The position numbers and the translations under genes were made by a program. Shown here one piece after another: positions 26,057 through 34,914 of a DNA stretch of 39,975 bases. The notes under the pieces were generated by a model. It was given only the letters and a program-made list of their open reading frames with translations, was not told the DNA's origin and made no database searches. The DNA lies in assembly GCA_030378105.1 (NCBI GenBank), contig JAUCGL010000026.1, positions 1 through 39,975 on the forward strand, in the 5' to 3' direction. This DNA comes from Candidatus Halobeggiatoa sp. HSG11. Lineage in GTDB: Bacteria > Pseudomonadota > Gammaproteobacteria > Beggiatoales > Beggiatoaceae. Every line of letters starts with the position of its first letter. Within the stretch, counting starts at the first letter, position 1.

Positions 26057-26092
26057 TGCTGATTTTCAGCACCTACCTGCTGATTTTCAGCA
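26057..26092. promoter_or_regulatory. Two tandem 15-bp palindromes, candidate activator sites
   Basis: TGCTGATTTTCAGCA occurs at 26057-26071 and 26078-26092. The starts are 21 bp apart, two helical turns, so both sites face the same side of the DNA. A third copy is at 26160-26174. Placed about 135-170 bp upstream of the proximal sigma-54-like motif, they fit the position of enhancer sites for a sigma-54 activator. Which protein binds is unknown. Confidence 0.5.
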
Positions 26093-26159
26093 CGTTGTTT
26101 AAAATCAACGACATACAGACCAAAACTGCGGCGTTCCACGATTTTCATTTTTTTCGACC

Positions 26160-26174
26160 TGCTGATTTTCAGCA
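26160..26174. promoter_or_regulatory. Third copy of the 15-bp palindrome
   Basis: TGCTGATTTTCAGCA, preceded by CGACC as in the first copy, lies about 52 bp upstream of the proximal sigma-54-like promoter motif. Confidence 0.5.
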
Positions 26175-26225
26175 CATTTTTTTGAGCCGTTTTTATCAAT
26201 TCTAAATAAATCAATAATTTAAAAA

Positions 26226-26242
26226 TTGGCATGATATTTGTA
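26226..26242 (+). promoter_or_regulatory. Sigma-54-like promoter for the pilin gene
   Basis: TTGGCATGATATTTGTA is close to the sigma-54 consensus TTGGCAC-N5-TTGC, with GG and the downstream G spaced by 10 nt (GT instead of GC at -12). It is about 80 bp upstream of the pilin start. PilA-type pilin genes are commonly sigma-54 dependent with PilR as activator, so this is the likely main promoter. Confidence 0.65.
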
Positions 26243-26321
26243 CATTACAATAGTAATCAAAATTTTTTCTGATTTGATGCTAAACTTAATTTTTCAACTT
26301 CCTAAATTTAAGGTGAATGCT

Positions 26322-26813
26322 ATGTTAAAACAAAAAGGTTTTACTCTTATCGAATTGATGATCGTTGTTGCGATTATTGGTATTTTGGCCGCTGTTGCTA
26401 TCCCTGCTTACAGTGATTACATTAAGAAGTCTAAGGTAACTGAAGCAAGTGTATTATTATCTGGTTTTAAAACAGAAACTGAAAATTTCTATGCTGATGC
26501 TGGTCATTACCCAGCAACCATAGATACCTTGGTTGCAATGGGACTTAAAATTAACGGAACTTATGTAACAGATATTGGTTATACACCTGCTACAGCCACT
26601 GCTGGACCAATAGCATGTGCAGAAATAGATGGTTTCGATGATACTACAGGAACTAAAATTGGTACAGCACTTGTTTTTGGCCTAGGAGCTGGTAATGATC
26701 CAGTGAGTAATGAATGGAGATGTAAACCAACTCAGGTTACCGGTTGTACTACTTATCTTAAAGATAAATATCTTCCTAAAAACTGTCGTGCTGGAGACGG
26801 TACTAACGACTAG
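26322..26813 (+). CDS. pilA: Type IV pilin (major pilin candidate)
   Basis: This 163-residue prepilin has a short leader MLKQKG cleaved by prepilin peptidase before F. The mature protein starts FTLIELMIVVAIIGILAAVA, with Glu at +5 and the N-terminal hydrophobic helix. The C-terminal region has a pair of Cys about 14 residues apart (GCTTYLKDKYLPKNC), the usual disulfide loop. The start at 26322 is chosen over an in-frame ATG at 26238 because AGGTGA precedes it and only this gives a normal leader. The gene ends before a terminator hairpin, and a membrane glycosyltransferase-like gene follows. No other pilus gene is in the window. Confidence 0.93.
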   Translation: MLKQKGFTLIELMIVVAIIGILAAVAIPAYSDYIKKSKVTEASVLLSGFKTETENFYADAGHYPATIDTLVAMGLKINGTYVTDIGYTPATATAGPIACAEIDGFDDTTGTKIGTALVFGLGAGNDPVSNEWRCKPTQVTGCTTYLKDKYLPKNCRAGDGTND

Positions 26814-26856
26814 TTTGTTTCATTGATTTGCGATATTATTCTAGTTTTGATTACAG

Positions 26857-26888
26857 AACCTGCCTAGCAATAGGTGGGTTTTTTTTTG
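26857..26888 (+). terminator. Rho-independent terminator after the pilin gene
   Basis: AACCTGCCTA and TAGGTGGGTT form a 10-bp stem with a GCAA loop, followed by a run of eight T. It would stop most pilin transcripts before the next gene and allow only limited read-through. Confidence 0.85.
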
Positions 26889-26898
26889 AGATAAAAAT

Positions 26899-28785
26899 AT
26901 GCTTAAAAACAATAATTATACTCTTCAAGCTATTTATGGAAGTTTATTTTATCTAATTCTATTAGCAACAATAATAGTCTATTGGCAAGGTTTAGAAAGT
27001 TTGTTTTTATTTGATGATGACGTTAATCTTAAAAATCTAGCAAACATCACAGATGGAACTAGCAATATTATTGCTTTTACCCTTGAAGGAATATCCAGTC
27101 AATTAGGCCGACCATTATCCTTATTAACTTTCGCCTTACAAGCTGATGATTGGCCAATTAATCCATTTGGATTTAAATATGTTAACTTAATAATCCATTT
27201 AATAAATGGTTGCTTAATTTTTTGGCTGATTTTACTTATAACTCGCTGCATATCATTACCAGAAAAACGTAGTTTGTTATTAGCTTTGTTGACAACTACA
27301 ATTTGGTTATTAAATCCCCTCCAAGTCTCTACAGTGTTATATGTCATACAACGTATGACTCAACTATCAGTTTTATTTACCCTTATTGGTTTATTATTTT
27401 ATTTATATGGCAGAATAAAAAATAGCTTACTTTTAATAACAATTGGGGTAGTTGCTGGAGGAATATTAGCTGTATTAAGTAAAGAAAATGGTATATTATT
27501 AGTCTTATATATAATAGTGTTAGAAGTAACAATATTGTCTACAATGCCCAAACCCAATTATTGGCGTATTTGGTCAAGTATTTTCTTATATTTTCCACTA
27601 TTGCTATTGGCTGGTTATTTTTTAATTGATATTGATGGTTTATTACGTCCCTATGAAATCCGTGATTTTACCATAGGAGAGCGTTTATTAACTCAAGCAG
27701 GTATATTGATAGAATATTTCGCTAAAATATCTCTATTACATCCACATGGATTTGGATTATTTCACGATGACTTTCCAATATCTCGTACTTTATGGGACAT
27801 ATCGGTATTTATAAAAGTAAGTTTTATAATCGGAATATTTATTACAGCCATCTTAGTTAGACGCATTTTACCAATTTTTGCCTTTGGAGTATTATGGTTT
27901 TTTGCTGGACATATATTGGAATCTAGTTTTGTTGGTTTAATGCTGTATTTTGAACATCGAAACTACTTACCTATGTTATCAATAATTTTCACGGCAGTAT
28001 ATGGTGTTTTGTGGTTGTTTGATTACATGTCGAATGTATTATTACGCAGGTTACTTATTTTTTGTAGTATTCTATGGTTAGCAATGTTTCCAACAATTAC
28101 TTGGAACCAAACAGATTTATGGGGAAAACCGGCAATTCAAACTATATTCTTAGCTCAAGAACACCCTAAATCTCTTGCTGCACAGACTCATGCCATAGTA
28201 TTTTTTTTACGTTCTCATGAACATGAAGAAGCGGAAAAATACACTCAAATAATACTAAAAACTTTTCCAAAATATACTGCTCCTTATCTATATTTAATCT
28301 CACTGTCATGTATGTCAGAAAAAACTAAACAACCTGATATGCAAAAAATTATTCATCATTTTCAAACTAGCAAATATGATCAAGTCACCCCGGAACTTTT
28401 GGCTTTCATATTAGAAGAACGACAAATGGGACATTGTAATTTAGATACTGAAACTATGGATAGAATGTTTAAAGTTTTATTTAATAATGAAAATTATATT
28501 ATATCTCAAGCAAATTTATATAAAATTTATGCTATGTTTCATTTCTTTGAATTAAGGTTTGAATTGGCAATCACAAATTTAAAGAAAGCTTTAGAAATAA
28601 AAGATAAAGTACAATGGCGTTTTGATTTAATTAATTTGTTATTTATTACTGGAAAATTTGAGGAAGCAAAATTACTAATTAATGAAACTCGCAATAACTT
28701 AAATCCTTTAAAAAAGAAGCTTTATACTGAAAAATTCCAAACTTTGGAAGCAAAATTTCCACCAATTATGCAAGAATTACATTAA
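26899..28785 (+). CDS. Polytopic membrane protein with TPR-like tail, TMTC-like glycosyltransferase candidate
   Basis: This 628-residue protein has about ten or more membrane helices in residues 10-400, then a soluble helical tail resembling TPR units (about 415-620). The first periplasmic loop carries an acidic motif (LFDDDVNL), the usual site of catalytic acids in GT-C enzymes. Further matches to the TMTC-like family are GRPLSLLTFAL, KYVNLIIHLINGCLIF, YVIQRMTQLS, LSKENGILL and FEHRNYLPML. It starts 85 bp after the pilin stop, beyond the terminator. Because pilin genes often have an adjacent pilin-modifying transferase, a role in pilin glycosylation is suggested but not shown. A polymer ligase is an alternative. 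Confidence 0.65.
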   Translation: MLKNNNYTLQAIYGSLFYLILLATIIVYWQGLESLFLFDDDVNLKNLANITDGTSNIIAFTLEGISSQLGRPLSLLTFALQADDWPINPFGFKYVNLIIHLINGCLIFWLILLITRCISLPEKRSLLLALLTTTIWLLNPLQVSTVLYVIQRMTQLSVLFTLIGLLFYLYGRIKNSLLLITIGVVAGGILAVLSKENGILLVLYIIVLEVTILSTMPKPNYWRIWSSIFLYFPLLLLAGYFLIDIDGLLRPYEIRDFTIGERLLTQAGILIEYFAKISLLHPHGFGLFHDDFPISRTLWDISVFIKVSFIIGIFITAILVRRILPIFAFGVLWFFAGHILESSFVGLMLYFEHRNYLPMLSIIFTAVYGVLWLFDYMSNVLLRRLLIFCSILWLAMFPTITWNQTDLWGKPAIQTIFLAQEHPKSLAAQTHAIVFFLRSHEHEEAEKYTQIILKTFPKYTAPYLYLISLSCMSEKTKQPDMQKIIHHFQTSKYDQVTPELLAFILEERQMGHCNLDTETMDRMFKVLFNNENYIISQANLYKIYAMFHFFELRFELAITNLKKALEIKDKVQWRFDLINLLFITGKFEEAKLLINETRNNLNPLKKKLYTEKFQTLEAKFPPIMQELH

Positions 28786-28930
28786 ATTGGTTTCCAAATT
28801 GATGAAAATTAAGTATATTTAATGCCATAATAAATATATAATTCTTATGAATTTCGGAGTACAAGGTTTCCTTGTTCCAACTCGCAAGGATACCAACTCC
28901 AAAAGTTGATAAGGAACGTACATGAATTAA

Positions 28931-28961
28931 GACCTAACAGGTTTACAAAACATGTCAGGTC
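28931..28961. terminator. Hairpin between convergent genes
   Basis: GACCTAACAGGTTT pairs with AACATGTCAGGTC around a short loop, with one mismatch. It lies between the + strand membrane gene and the convergent sulfotransferase fusion gene. There is no clear T run, so terminator function is only likely. Confidence 0.45.
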
Positions 28962-28989
28962 TGGGCGAGGTTATTTCATACAAACATTT

Positions 28990-30906
28990 CTAATCTACTT
29001 TTAAATCCTTTAATCGACAAGTAAATTCTTCTAAACTGGGCAAAATTTTATTAATTTCTTCTTCATGTTTTCGCCATTTATTTGGAGATGGAGCGGATAA
29101 AGTCATTGGAGAAATTGGCAATGGATTCGATAAACTCTGTTCAACTTTTTGGTCCCAATTAATACCAGCAAATTCACTGATTTTATGAATAGTTGTTTTA
29201 GGTTCTTGAATTAAATCAGTATAATTAATAAAACACCAATTAGCTTTAGGTAAATCTTGTAAGTCATTTAAAATATAACTATTAGTTGTTTTCCATTGAT
29301 AAGCGGCTATTTCTGCTATAGAACATTTTTTTAATTGTTCCCATCCCGGAGTTAACAAAAAACTCCAATTGTTATAAGGCCAACTCGGCAATGCTCGATG
29401 AGCAATAAAACGCCGTGAACGCCAAAACTCCATCATACTATTAATATTTTCCTTTGGATCACGATATAAATAAATAAAAATAGCTTCTGGAAATATCTTT
29501 TTTAAAAAAGGAATTCGCAAGGCATTTTTAGGAGTTTTTTCTACAAGACGTATTTTACGTGGTCTCTGCTCAACTGGTAAGTTAAGATATAAATTGCCAT
29601 TTCTATCCAGTAGCTCTCTGACAAAACGTTTATGTAGATTAATTATAATATTATAGGTTGCTTCAGTTGCAGTTAGACGGTTAGAACTAAAATCACGATA
29701 CGATGGATGTAAAGTTGGGATACCTTCAATTAATTTATGATTTTCTTCCCCAATAGTCCATAGCTCAGGAAACAATGACATTGTATTAAATAATAAAGTA
29801 CTGCCGGCTCTTGGTGCAGATATTATGAATATTGGGCGTTCAAATTTCGGACATTTAAAATCTTCTGTAAGAACTTTGAGAGCTAATAATTTTTTTACAA
29901 TTTCAATTAATTTATCAGTTTTTAATTTTGTAACAAGTTGCATTGCTTCTATATTAACTGGAGAACAACATGCTTGTAAAACTTTAATCTGTTCTGGATG
30001 TAAATATCTGTTAGTTTTATGTTTTATACTTCTATAAGGAACATTTAAATGTATAGTTGGATTAACTTGTAATCTTTTCTTAGTTAGTAAACTTCTACTA
30101 AAACGTTTAACTTGGGGCGGTGACATTAACAACATGGAACTTATTATTTTAATGGCACAATTGGCTTTTTCATTTGGATGTAATTGTGCTAATTTAGGAA
30201 CTATTTCTTTGTTAAAAAATGAAATTAAGGTTTGGTAAGCCAATTCTCCGGTTGAACTATGCTCAAATTCTGAAAAAACCATTTGCCATTGGGTATTAAA
30301 ATTTTGAATTTCTATAGTTAATTTAGAAGATGGTTGGTTGATTCCAGACAGAATTGTAGCAATTAATTGTTCAATTTCTATAGGACGTAAGACTTCAAAG
30401 CAATAATTGACTAAATTAATCTTTCCATCTGAGGAAGTATTTAACACTTTGTTTGTTCTTGGGATTTCTATGAGCAATAGAAAATTATCTGTTTCTATCT
30501 GATGAGGTGTATCAACTACCCAAGCTTCTCCAACGGCCATTTGGATATTTTTATCAGCATAAATAAATGTAGAATTTGTTATAATTGGCACATAAACTGT
30601 TAGATATCTAAACCAATGATAATTATAATTTATTTTGGTTGATTTAGTTAATCGACAACGAGAAATAGGAGTGTTTAACGAACCAAGTATTTGTTTAACG
30701 CATGGACAACGTTCTAAAAAAATGGTTGGTTTAATCGGGCCTGATATTGCAAAATCACAATTTAATGTTCCCCCAACTGAAGTAAGAATAATTGCGGATT
30801 TATCTGATGTTGAATGCCATTCATCAGTTTTAAATTTGGATAATTCATGCTGCAATTGTACTTGATCAACAACATTTAATGATATTCTATAAGGTTCTAG
30901 TTGCAT
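28990..30906 (-). CDS. AspH-like domain fused to a sulfotransferase
   Basis: The protein has 638 residues. The first about 150 resemble the aspartyl/asparaginyl beta-hydroxylase cupin (ISRCRL, YHWFRYLTVYVPIITNSTF, VGEAWVVDTPHQ). The expected iron-binding H-x-D just before YHW reads K91-I-N93, and only H135 remains of the triad, so hydroxylase activity is doubtful. Residues about 350-630 are a sulfotransferase: 5' PAPS loop IISAPRAGSTLLFNTM, EKTPKNALRIPFL, and 3' PAPS segment FIYLYRDPKENINSM. It would move sulfate from PAPS to an unknown acceptor. There is no signal peptide. It is a single gene, convergent with the membrane glycosyltransferase-like gene. Confidence 0.82.
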   Translation of the reverse strand: MQLEPYRISLNVVDQVQLQHELSKFKTDEWHSTSDKSAIILTSVGGTLNCDFAISGPIKPTIFLERCPCVKQILGSLNTPISRCRLTKSTKINYNYHWFRYLTVYVPIITNSTFIYADKNIQMAVGEAWVVDTPHQIETDNFLLLIEIPRTNKVLNTSSDGKINLVNYCFEVLRPIEIEQLIATILSGINQPSSKLTIEIQNFNTQWQMVFSEFEHSSTGELAYQTLISFFNKEIVPKLAQLHPNEKANCAIKIISSMLLMSPPQVKRFSRSLLTKKRLQVNPTIHLNVPYRSIKHKTNRYLHPEQIKVLQACCSPVNIEAMQLVTKLKTDKLIEIVKKLLALKVLTEDFKCPKFERPIFIISAPRAGSTLLFNTMSLFPELWTIGEENHKLIEGIPTLHPSYRDFSSNRLTATEATYNIIINLHKRFVRELLDRNGNLYLNLPVEQRPRKIRLVEKTPKNALRIPFLKKIFPEAIFIYLYRDPKENINSMMEFWRSRRFIAHRALPSWPYNNWSFLLTPGWEQLKKCSIAEIAAYQWKTTNSYILNDLQDLPKANWCFINYTDLIQEPKTTIHKISEFAGINWDQKVEQSLSNPLPISPMTLSAPSPNKWRKHEEEINKILPSLEEFTCRLKDLKVD

Positions 30907-31458
30907 ATTGCACGATAATGAATTTGTTTGCGAGTGATTTAAAGTATGGTTCTTGTGTCTAATAAACTTCCTTTGCTTTTTTAGTTATTTGGGAAAAAAC
31001 TTCTTTTATAGCAATTCTTAATTAAAATTTATAAAAATATCAGACTCTTGTTTAATATAACTGTGGTCCATCCAATCAGGAAATGCTATAAGAATGTTGA
31101 AAGGAATCTGTTATAACAAACCAAACAGCTATTTTCGACTTGAACTATCCAGTTTTTTATTCTACGTTTTCCACCACTTCTGGATGTTTTGGTATCAAAA
31201 ATTTTGGTCAAATTATTCTGAAGCATATAGGCAATTTCCAATATCAAAGGAAAAAGAAACTGGGTGGGATGGTGATAATGATTTTTTATTATCTCTGGTG
31301 TAATAATTTCAAATAAGGTAGCTTTTTTTTATCTTAAACTACATAGTCCTGTTTAGACAAAATTGTAGGCAGTAAATGATGCCAATATAACTAAATGGAG
31401 GCTGAACTACTTGTGTTTATATAAAAAAAATCAAAGCTAGTATCACAAATTTTATAAC
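30907..31458. other. Gap upstream of the sulfotransferase fusion gene
   Basis: This 552-bp A/T-rich spacer contains the TATAGCA-ended element (31007-31090). A 69-codon open frame at 31094-31303 begins right after that element; it has many aromatic residues, no recognised motif and no clear ribosome-binding site, so it is not called. The promoter of the minus-strand gene should lie within the first 100 bp. Confidence 0.5.
31007..31090. mobile_element. Short TATAGCA-ended MITE-like element, copy 1
   Basis: TATAGCAATT at the left and AATCAGGAAATGCTATA at the right form short terminal inverted repeats (TATAGCA/TGCTATA) around an A/T-rich core. The copy at 39463-39562 shares the ends and much of the core (ACAAAAATATCA, TTTAATCAGGAAATGCTATA). 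Confidence 0.65.
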
Positions 31459-32409
31459 TCATTTTTTATTTAACCAATCTAAATAATTTTTTACTCCTTC
31501 TTCAACAACTTGAAAAGGCTGGTTATAACCAATTTCAATTAAATTAGTTATATCTGCTTGTGTAAAACTTTGATAATGGCCTTTTAAATGTTCTGGAAAA
31601 GGAATATATTTAATTTCTCCTTTTTTATGCCAAGCAATAACGGCGTTAGCAATATCATTAAAAGTTTGGCTACGACCAGTACCAACATTAAAAATTCCAC
31701 TTTTATCAGGATTTTCCATAAACCATAAATTAACTTTAACAGCATCATCTACATAGACAAAATCTCGCCGTTGTTCGCCATTACCATAACCATCACAACC
31801 TTCAAATAACTTAACTTCGTCATTGCCTGCTAACAGTTGTTTGTGTAAATGATAAGCTACACTCGCCATAGTACCTTTATGTTGCTCTCTTGGCCCATAA
31901 ACATTAAAATAACGCAAACCAACCACTTGCGAAGTAGTTGTCGATAAAATTTGTCTAACATATTGATCAAACAAAAATTTAGAATATCCATAAACATTTA
32001 AAGGAGCTTCAAGATTACGAGATTCTCTAAATATTTTTCCTTCTCCATAAACTGAAGCACTTGAAGCATAAAATAATGAGATATGTTTGGCTAAACAATA
32101 ATTTAATATAATTTTTGAATATTCATAATTATTTTGCATCATATAATTGCCATCCCACTCAGTAGTGCTTGAACAAGCTCCTTGATGAAAAATGGCTTTT
32201 ATAGGAGGAGAAAAATATTCTCTATTAACAATTTGTTTTAAAAAAGATTCTTTATCTTGATAATCATAAATTTCACAATCAATTAAATTTTTAAATTTTT
32301 CACCCTTAGTGAGATTATCTACAACTATAATTTTAGTATAACCACGTTTATTAAGTGCTTTGACAATATTACTGCCAATAAAACCAGCACCACCGGTAAC
32401 AATAATCAT
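31459..32409 (-). CDS. hldD: ADP-L-glycero-D-manno-heptose 6-epimerase
   Basis: HldD converts ADP-D-glycero-D-manno-heptose to the L-form, the last step in making the heptose donor for the lipopolysaccharide inner core. The 316-residue short-chain dehydrogenase-like protein has the Rossmann start [16 protein letters not shown], the [13 protein letters not shown] segment specific to this epimerase, catalytic YGYSK, and [16 protein letters not shown]. It lies 63 nt downstream of hldE on the same strand, so the two heptose genes form an operon. Confidence 0.95.
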   Translation of the reverse strand: MIIVTGGAGFIGSNIVKALNKRGYTKIIVVDNLTKGEKFKNLIDCEIYDYQDKESFLKQIVNREYFSPPIKAIFHQGACSSTTEWDGNYMMQNNYEYSKIILNYCLAKHISLFYASSASVYGEGKIFRESRNLEAPLNVYGYSKFLFDQYVRQILSTTTSQVVGLRYFNVYGPREQHKGTMASVAYHLHKQLLAGNDEVKLFEGCDGYGNGEQRRDFVYVDDAVKVNLWFMENPDKSGIFNVGTGRSQTFNDIANAVIAWHKKGEIKYIPFPEHLKGHYQSFTQADITNLIEIGYNQPFQVVEEGVKNYLDWLNKK

Positions 32410-32472
32410 AATTTTTCCTTTTTTTAATTATTAATTCTTAAATAAAAATTTTCTGATTGTGAATTTATAATA

Positions 32473-33885
32473 TTATACATCCATTATAGCATTAAGAATT
32501 CCACTAGTAGAACAACCCTTAACAAAATCTAAAGTTAATACTTGTCCGCCTTGTTTCAATACACAATCGCTGCCAGCAATTTGTGATATTTGATAATCAC
32601 TGCCTTTCACTAAAATATCTGGTAAAATACTACAAATCAAATCTTTAGGAGTATCTTCACCAAAAGGTATCACCCAATCAACACATTCTAAAGCATTTAA
32701 TACTGCCATACGCTGTTCTAAAGAATTTACTGGCCGTTTATTACCTTTTAAACCACGCACCGAAGCATCATTATTAATTGCCACTATGAGTCGATCACCA
32801 AGTTGTTTAGCCTGAGTTAAATATTGAATATGTCCAGCATGTAAAATATCAAAACAGCCATTCGTCATAACAACTGTTTCACCATTGTTTTTAGCCACTT
32901 TAACTGCTGCTTGTAAAGTTTCTATATCGTGAATTCTTGTTTCTGTATGCAAAGCATGTTCAAGTTCAGCAACAGTTATTGTAGTTGTACCAAGTTTAGT
33001 AACCACCAATCCAGCAGCTAAATTAGCTAATGCAGTAGCACTATTCCAATCTTGTCCAGCGGCTATAGCTGTTGCCAATACACTTATAACCGTGTCACCA
33101 GCTCCAGTTACGTCAAATACTTCATGAGAGTGAGCTGGTAAATGTAATGGTGCTTGCTCATCTCTTATTAAAGTCATGCCATCTTGACTACGAGTTATTA
33201 ATAAAGCTTCTAAATCTAATTGTTTTAATAAATTACGACCTTTTTCAACCAATTGATTTTGATCAACACAAGAACCAACTACGGCTTCAAATTCTGATAA
33301 ATTGGGAGTTATGGCTGTTGCACCTTGATATTTATTAAAATTATTACCTTTTGGATCAATAAAAATTGGTTTGTCAGCAGTACGTGCTACATGAATTAAA
33401 GTTTGTGGATCAGTTAAAGTTCCTTTGCCATAATCAGATAATATAACAGTATCAATATCTTGTAAGCATGATAACATTTGCTGTTCGATAGCTTGACTAT
33501 TTAAGTCAATAAATCCATCTTCAAAATCTAAACGTATAAGTTGTTGATGGCGACTCATAACTCTCAACTTAGTTACTGTTGAAACATTTGATAATTGAAC
33601 AAATGCACAATGTATGCCTTTTTTGGTCAATTGGTTTTTGATGGTGTTTGCAGCTTCGTCTTGACCAATAACTCCAATAACTGTCACTTGTCCGTCCAAA
33701 GCATTTATGTTAAAAGCGACATTACCTGCTCCTCCGGGGCATTCCTGTTGATGTTTGACATGAACAACTGGGACTGGAGCTTCTGGAGATATTCTTGATG
33801 TAACACCATGTAAGTATCGGTCTAACATGATGTCGCCTATAATTAAAACATGAGCTGATTGAAATGCCGGAATATTGAGATTCAT
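32473..33885 (-). CDS. hldE: Bifunctional heptose-7-phosphate kinase / heptose-1-phosphate adenylyltransferase
   Basis: HldE phosphorylates D-glycero-beta-D-manno-heptose 7-phosphate and later adenylylates the 1-phosphate, feeding HldD. The 470 residues cover an N-terminal ribokinase-fold kinase (VLIGDIMLDRYLHG, GGAGNVAFNI, and the anion-hole motif DVTGAGDTVISVLA) and a C-terminal nucleotidyltransferase (TNGCFDILHAGHIQYL with the HxGH signature, GLKGNKRPVN). Both active sites look intact. The gene is followed by hldD. The 1-kb upstream gap holds a MITE but no gene. Confidence 0.96.
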   Translation of the reverse strand: MNLNIPAFQSAHVLIIGDIMLDRYLHGVTSRISPEAPVPVVHVKHQQECPGGAGNVAFNINALDGQVTVIGVIGQDEAANTIKNQLTKKGIHCAFVQLSNVSTVTKLRVMSRHQQLIRLDFEDGFIDLNSQAIEQQMLSCLQDIDTVILSDYGKGTLTDPQTLIHVARTADKPIFIDPKGNNFNKYQGATAITPNLSEFEAVVGSCVDQNQLVEKGRNLLKQLDLEALLITRSQDGMTLIRDEQAPLHLPAHSHEVFDVTGAGDTVISVLATAIAAGQDWNSATALANLAAGLVVTKLGTTTITVAELEHALHTETRIHDIETLQAAVKVAKNNGETVVMTNGCFDILHAGHIQYLTQAKQLGDRLIVAINNDASVRGLKGNKRPVNSLEQRMAVLNALECVDWVIPFGEDTPKDLICSILPDILVKGSDYQISQIAGSDCVLKQGGQVLTLDFVKGCSTSGILNAIMDV

Positions 33886-34284
33886 ACGAATTAAGATTAT
33901 GTTTATAGAACTGTCGTTAAATACTTTATGTACCCATTTTCACTGGAGTTTTTTAGTTCATCAATTTTAAATGAAGCTGTTTGGAACAAGAAATTATCTT
34001 TATTTTTTTATCTTCGTAATCTATATCAATATCTTAGTTAAATTAGCTACTCCATTTGTTGTTGATTTAGAAGATATCATTAAGATTTGTTAGATTTAGG
34101 TATTAATTGTAACATAAAATTGTTAGATAAAAAAAAATGACAGGTCTGTCTAAATTAAATTTTTGGTATTTTGCAAATGGAAGTACCAAACTTTTTTTAG
34201 TTTCTTGCAGCAGTAAGTTTTGTAAGACTCGACTATCAAGTTTTTAACAAAATCTCTTTAAATTTTTGGACTCTCACACAAGTA

Positions 34285-34547
34285 TAGGATTTACGTATTG
34301 ACAAAATAATCATTTTATGAATTTGTTAAAATACAAATAGTTACAAAAAAAATACACTATTTATATGATTTATATATAAACTATATTTATATAGCTCTGT
34401 CATTCTCGTGAAAACGGGAATCTAGGAATCTTTGAGATCGCTAGATTCCCACTTTCGCGGGAATGACAATTAATTAGTTTATATTTTGTAAGTGTATGAT
34501 TTTAATGAAATTAATACTTTATTATGTTTGTCAATGCGTAAATCCTA
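34285..34547. mobile_element. MITE with TTACGCATTGACAA-type terminal repeats, copy B
   Basis: TAGGATTTACGTATTGACAA at the left and TTGTCAATGCGTAAATCCTA at the right are inverted repeats with one mismatch. They match the ends of copy A at 25421-25660. The interior differs: it carries a long palindrome at 34399-34467. There is no ORF. Confidence 0.85.
34399..34467. repeat. Palindrome nested inside MITE copy B
   Basis: GTCATTCTCGTGAAAACGGG then AATCTAG pairs with CTAGATTCCCACTTTCGCGG then GAATGAC, an imperfect 27-bp stem with a 15-nt loop. It is of the widespread GTCATTCCCGCGAAAGCGGG hairpin type and looks like a second element inserted in or captured by the MITE. Confidence 0.75.
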
Positions 34548-34826
34548 AAGTAGTGGACAACTCAAGCTTCTATAGGACTACCTTATTTTGATAGGAAATT
34601 GTGAAATATAAGGCATCTATATTGATAATTTTCGTTATCAAAGAATGTGTTATGCTCCAAGTATATTGACAGTGTTACACAAGTGGGGAAAAAAGATAAA
34701 ATTGTCTATTTTTTAGACGAAGGTTTCAATCTTGTATTTGAGGAATTAAAAAGTTGGCACTAATATTGCTGCTAATAAAAGTGCCATAATGAGGAACTAC
34801 TCCTACCTAGTTTTGGTTATGGTTAA

Positions 34827-34860
34827 GGTGTCTTGAGTGCTGGTCACACTCAAGTGCACC
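34827..34860. terminator. Hairpin downstream of the VWA gene
   Basis: GGTGTCTTGAGTG pairs imperfectly with CACTCAAGTGCACC, about 55 bp past the stop of the minus-strand VWA gene. No T run follows on the minus strand, so it is a candidate 3' end structure only. Confidence 0.4.
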
Positions 34861-34914
34861 GTAATTTAACACAATAACCCTACCAAATCGCATAATAACA
34901 TATTCACTTAGGTT

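Larger units (their letters stand above)
25287..26321. other. Long regulatory gap upstream of the pilin gene
   Basis: About 1 kb without a supported gene. It holds a 240-bp MITE (25421-25660), an A/T-rich stretch, two sigma-54-like promoter motifs (26003 and 26226) and three copies of a 15-bp palindrome (26057, 26078, 26160). Short open frames across 25978-26232 on both strands are products of these repeats. Confidence 0.6.
33886..34914. other. Gap upstream of hldE with MITE copy B
   Basis: About 1 kb with no supported ORF. It contains the 263-bp MITE at 34285-34547, a possible T-tailed hairpin at 34162-34198 (TTTGGTA...TACCAAA then seven T) and a hairpin at 34827-34860. The rest is A/T-rich. 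Confidence 0.6.

Noticed and set aside
25978-26232. Open frames on both strands with repeated AENQQVG or similar residues
   Set aside because: The repetition comes from the TGCTGATTTTCAGCA palindromes in a regulatory region, not from a repeat protein.
31094-31303. 69-codon open frame after the TATAGCA-ended element
   Set aside because: Aromatic-rich, no motif, no clear start signal; likely chance in A/T-rich DNA.
34162-34198. T-tailed hairpin (TTTGGTA...TACCAAA) as a terminator
   Set aside because: There is no + strand gene upstream of it to terminate; it is mentioned only as sequence structure.
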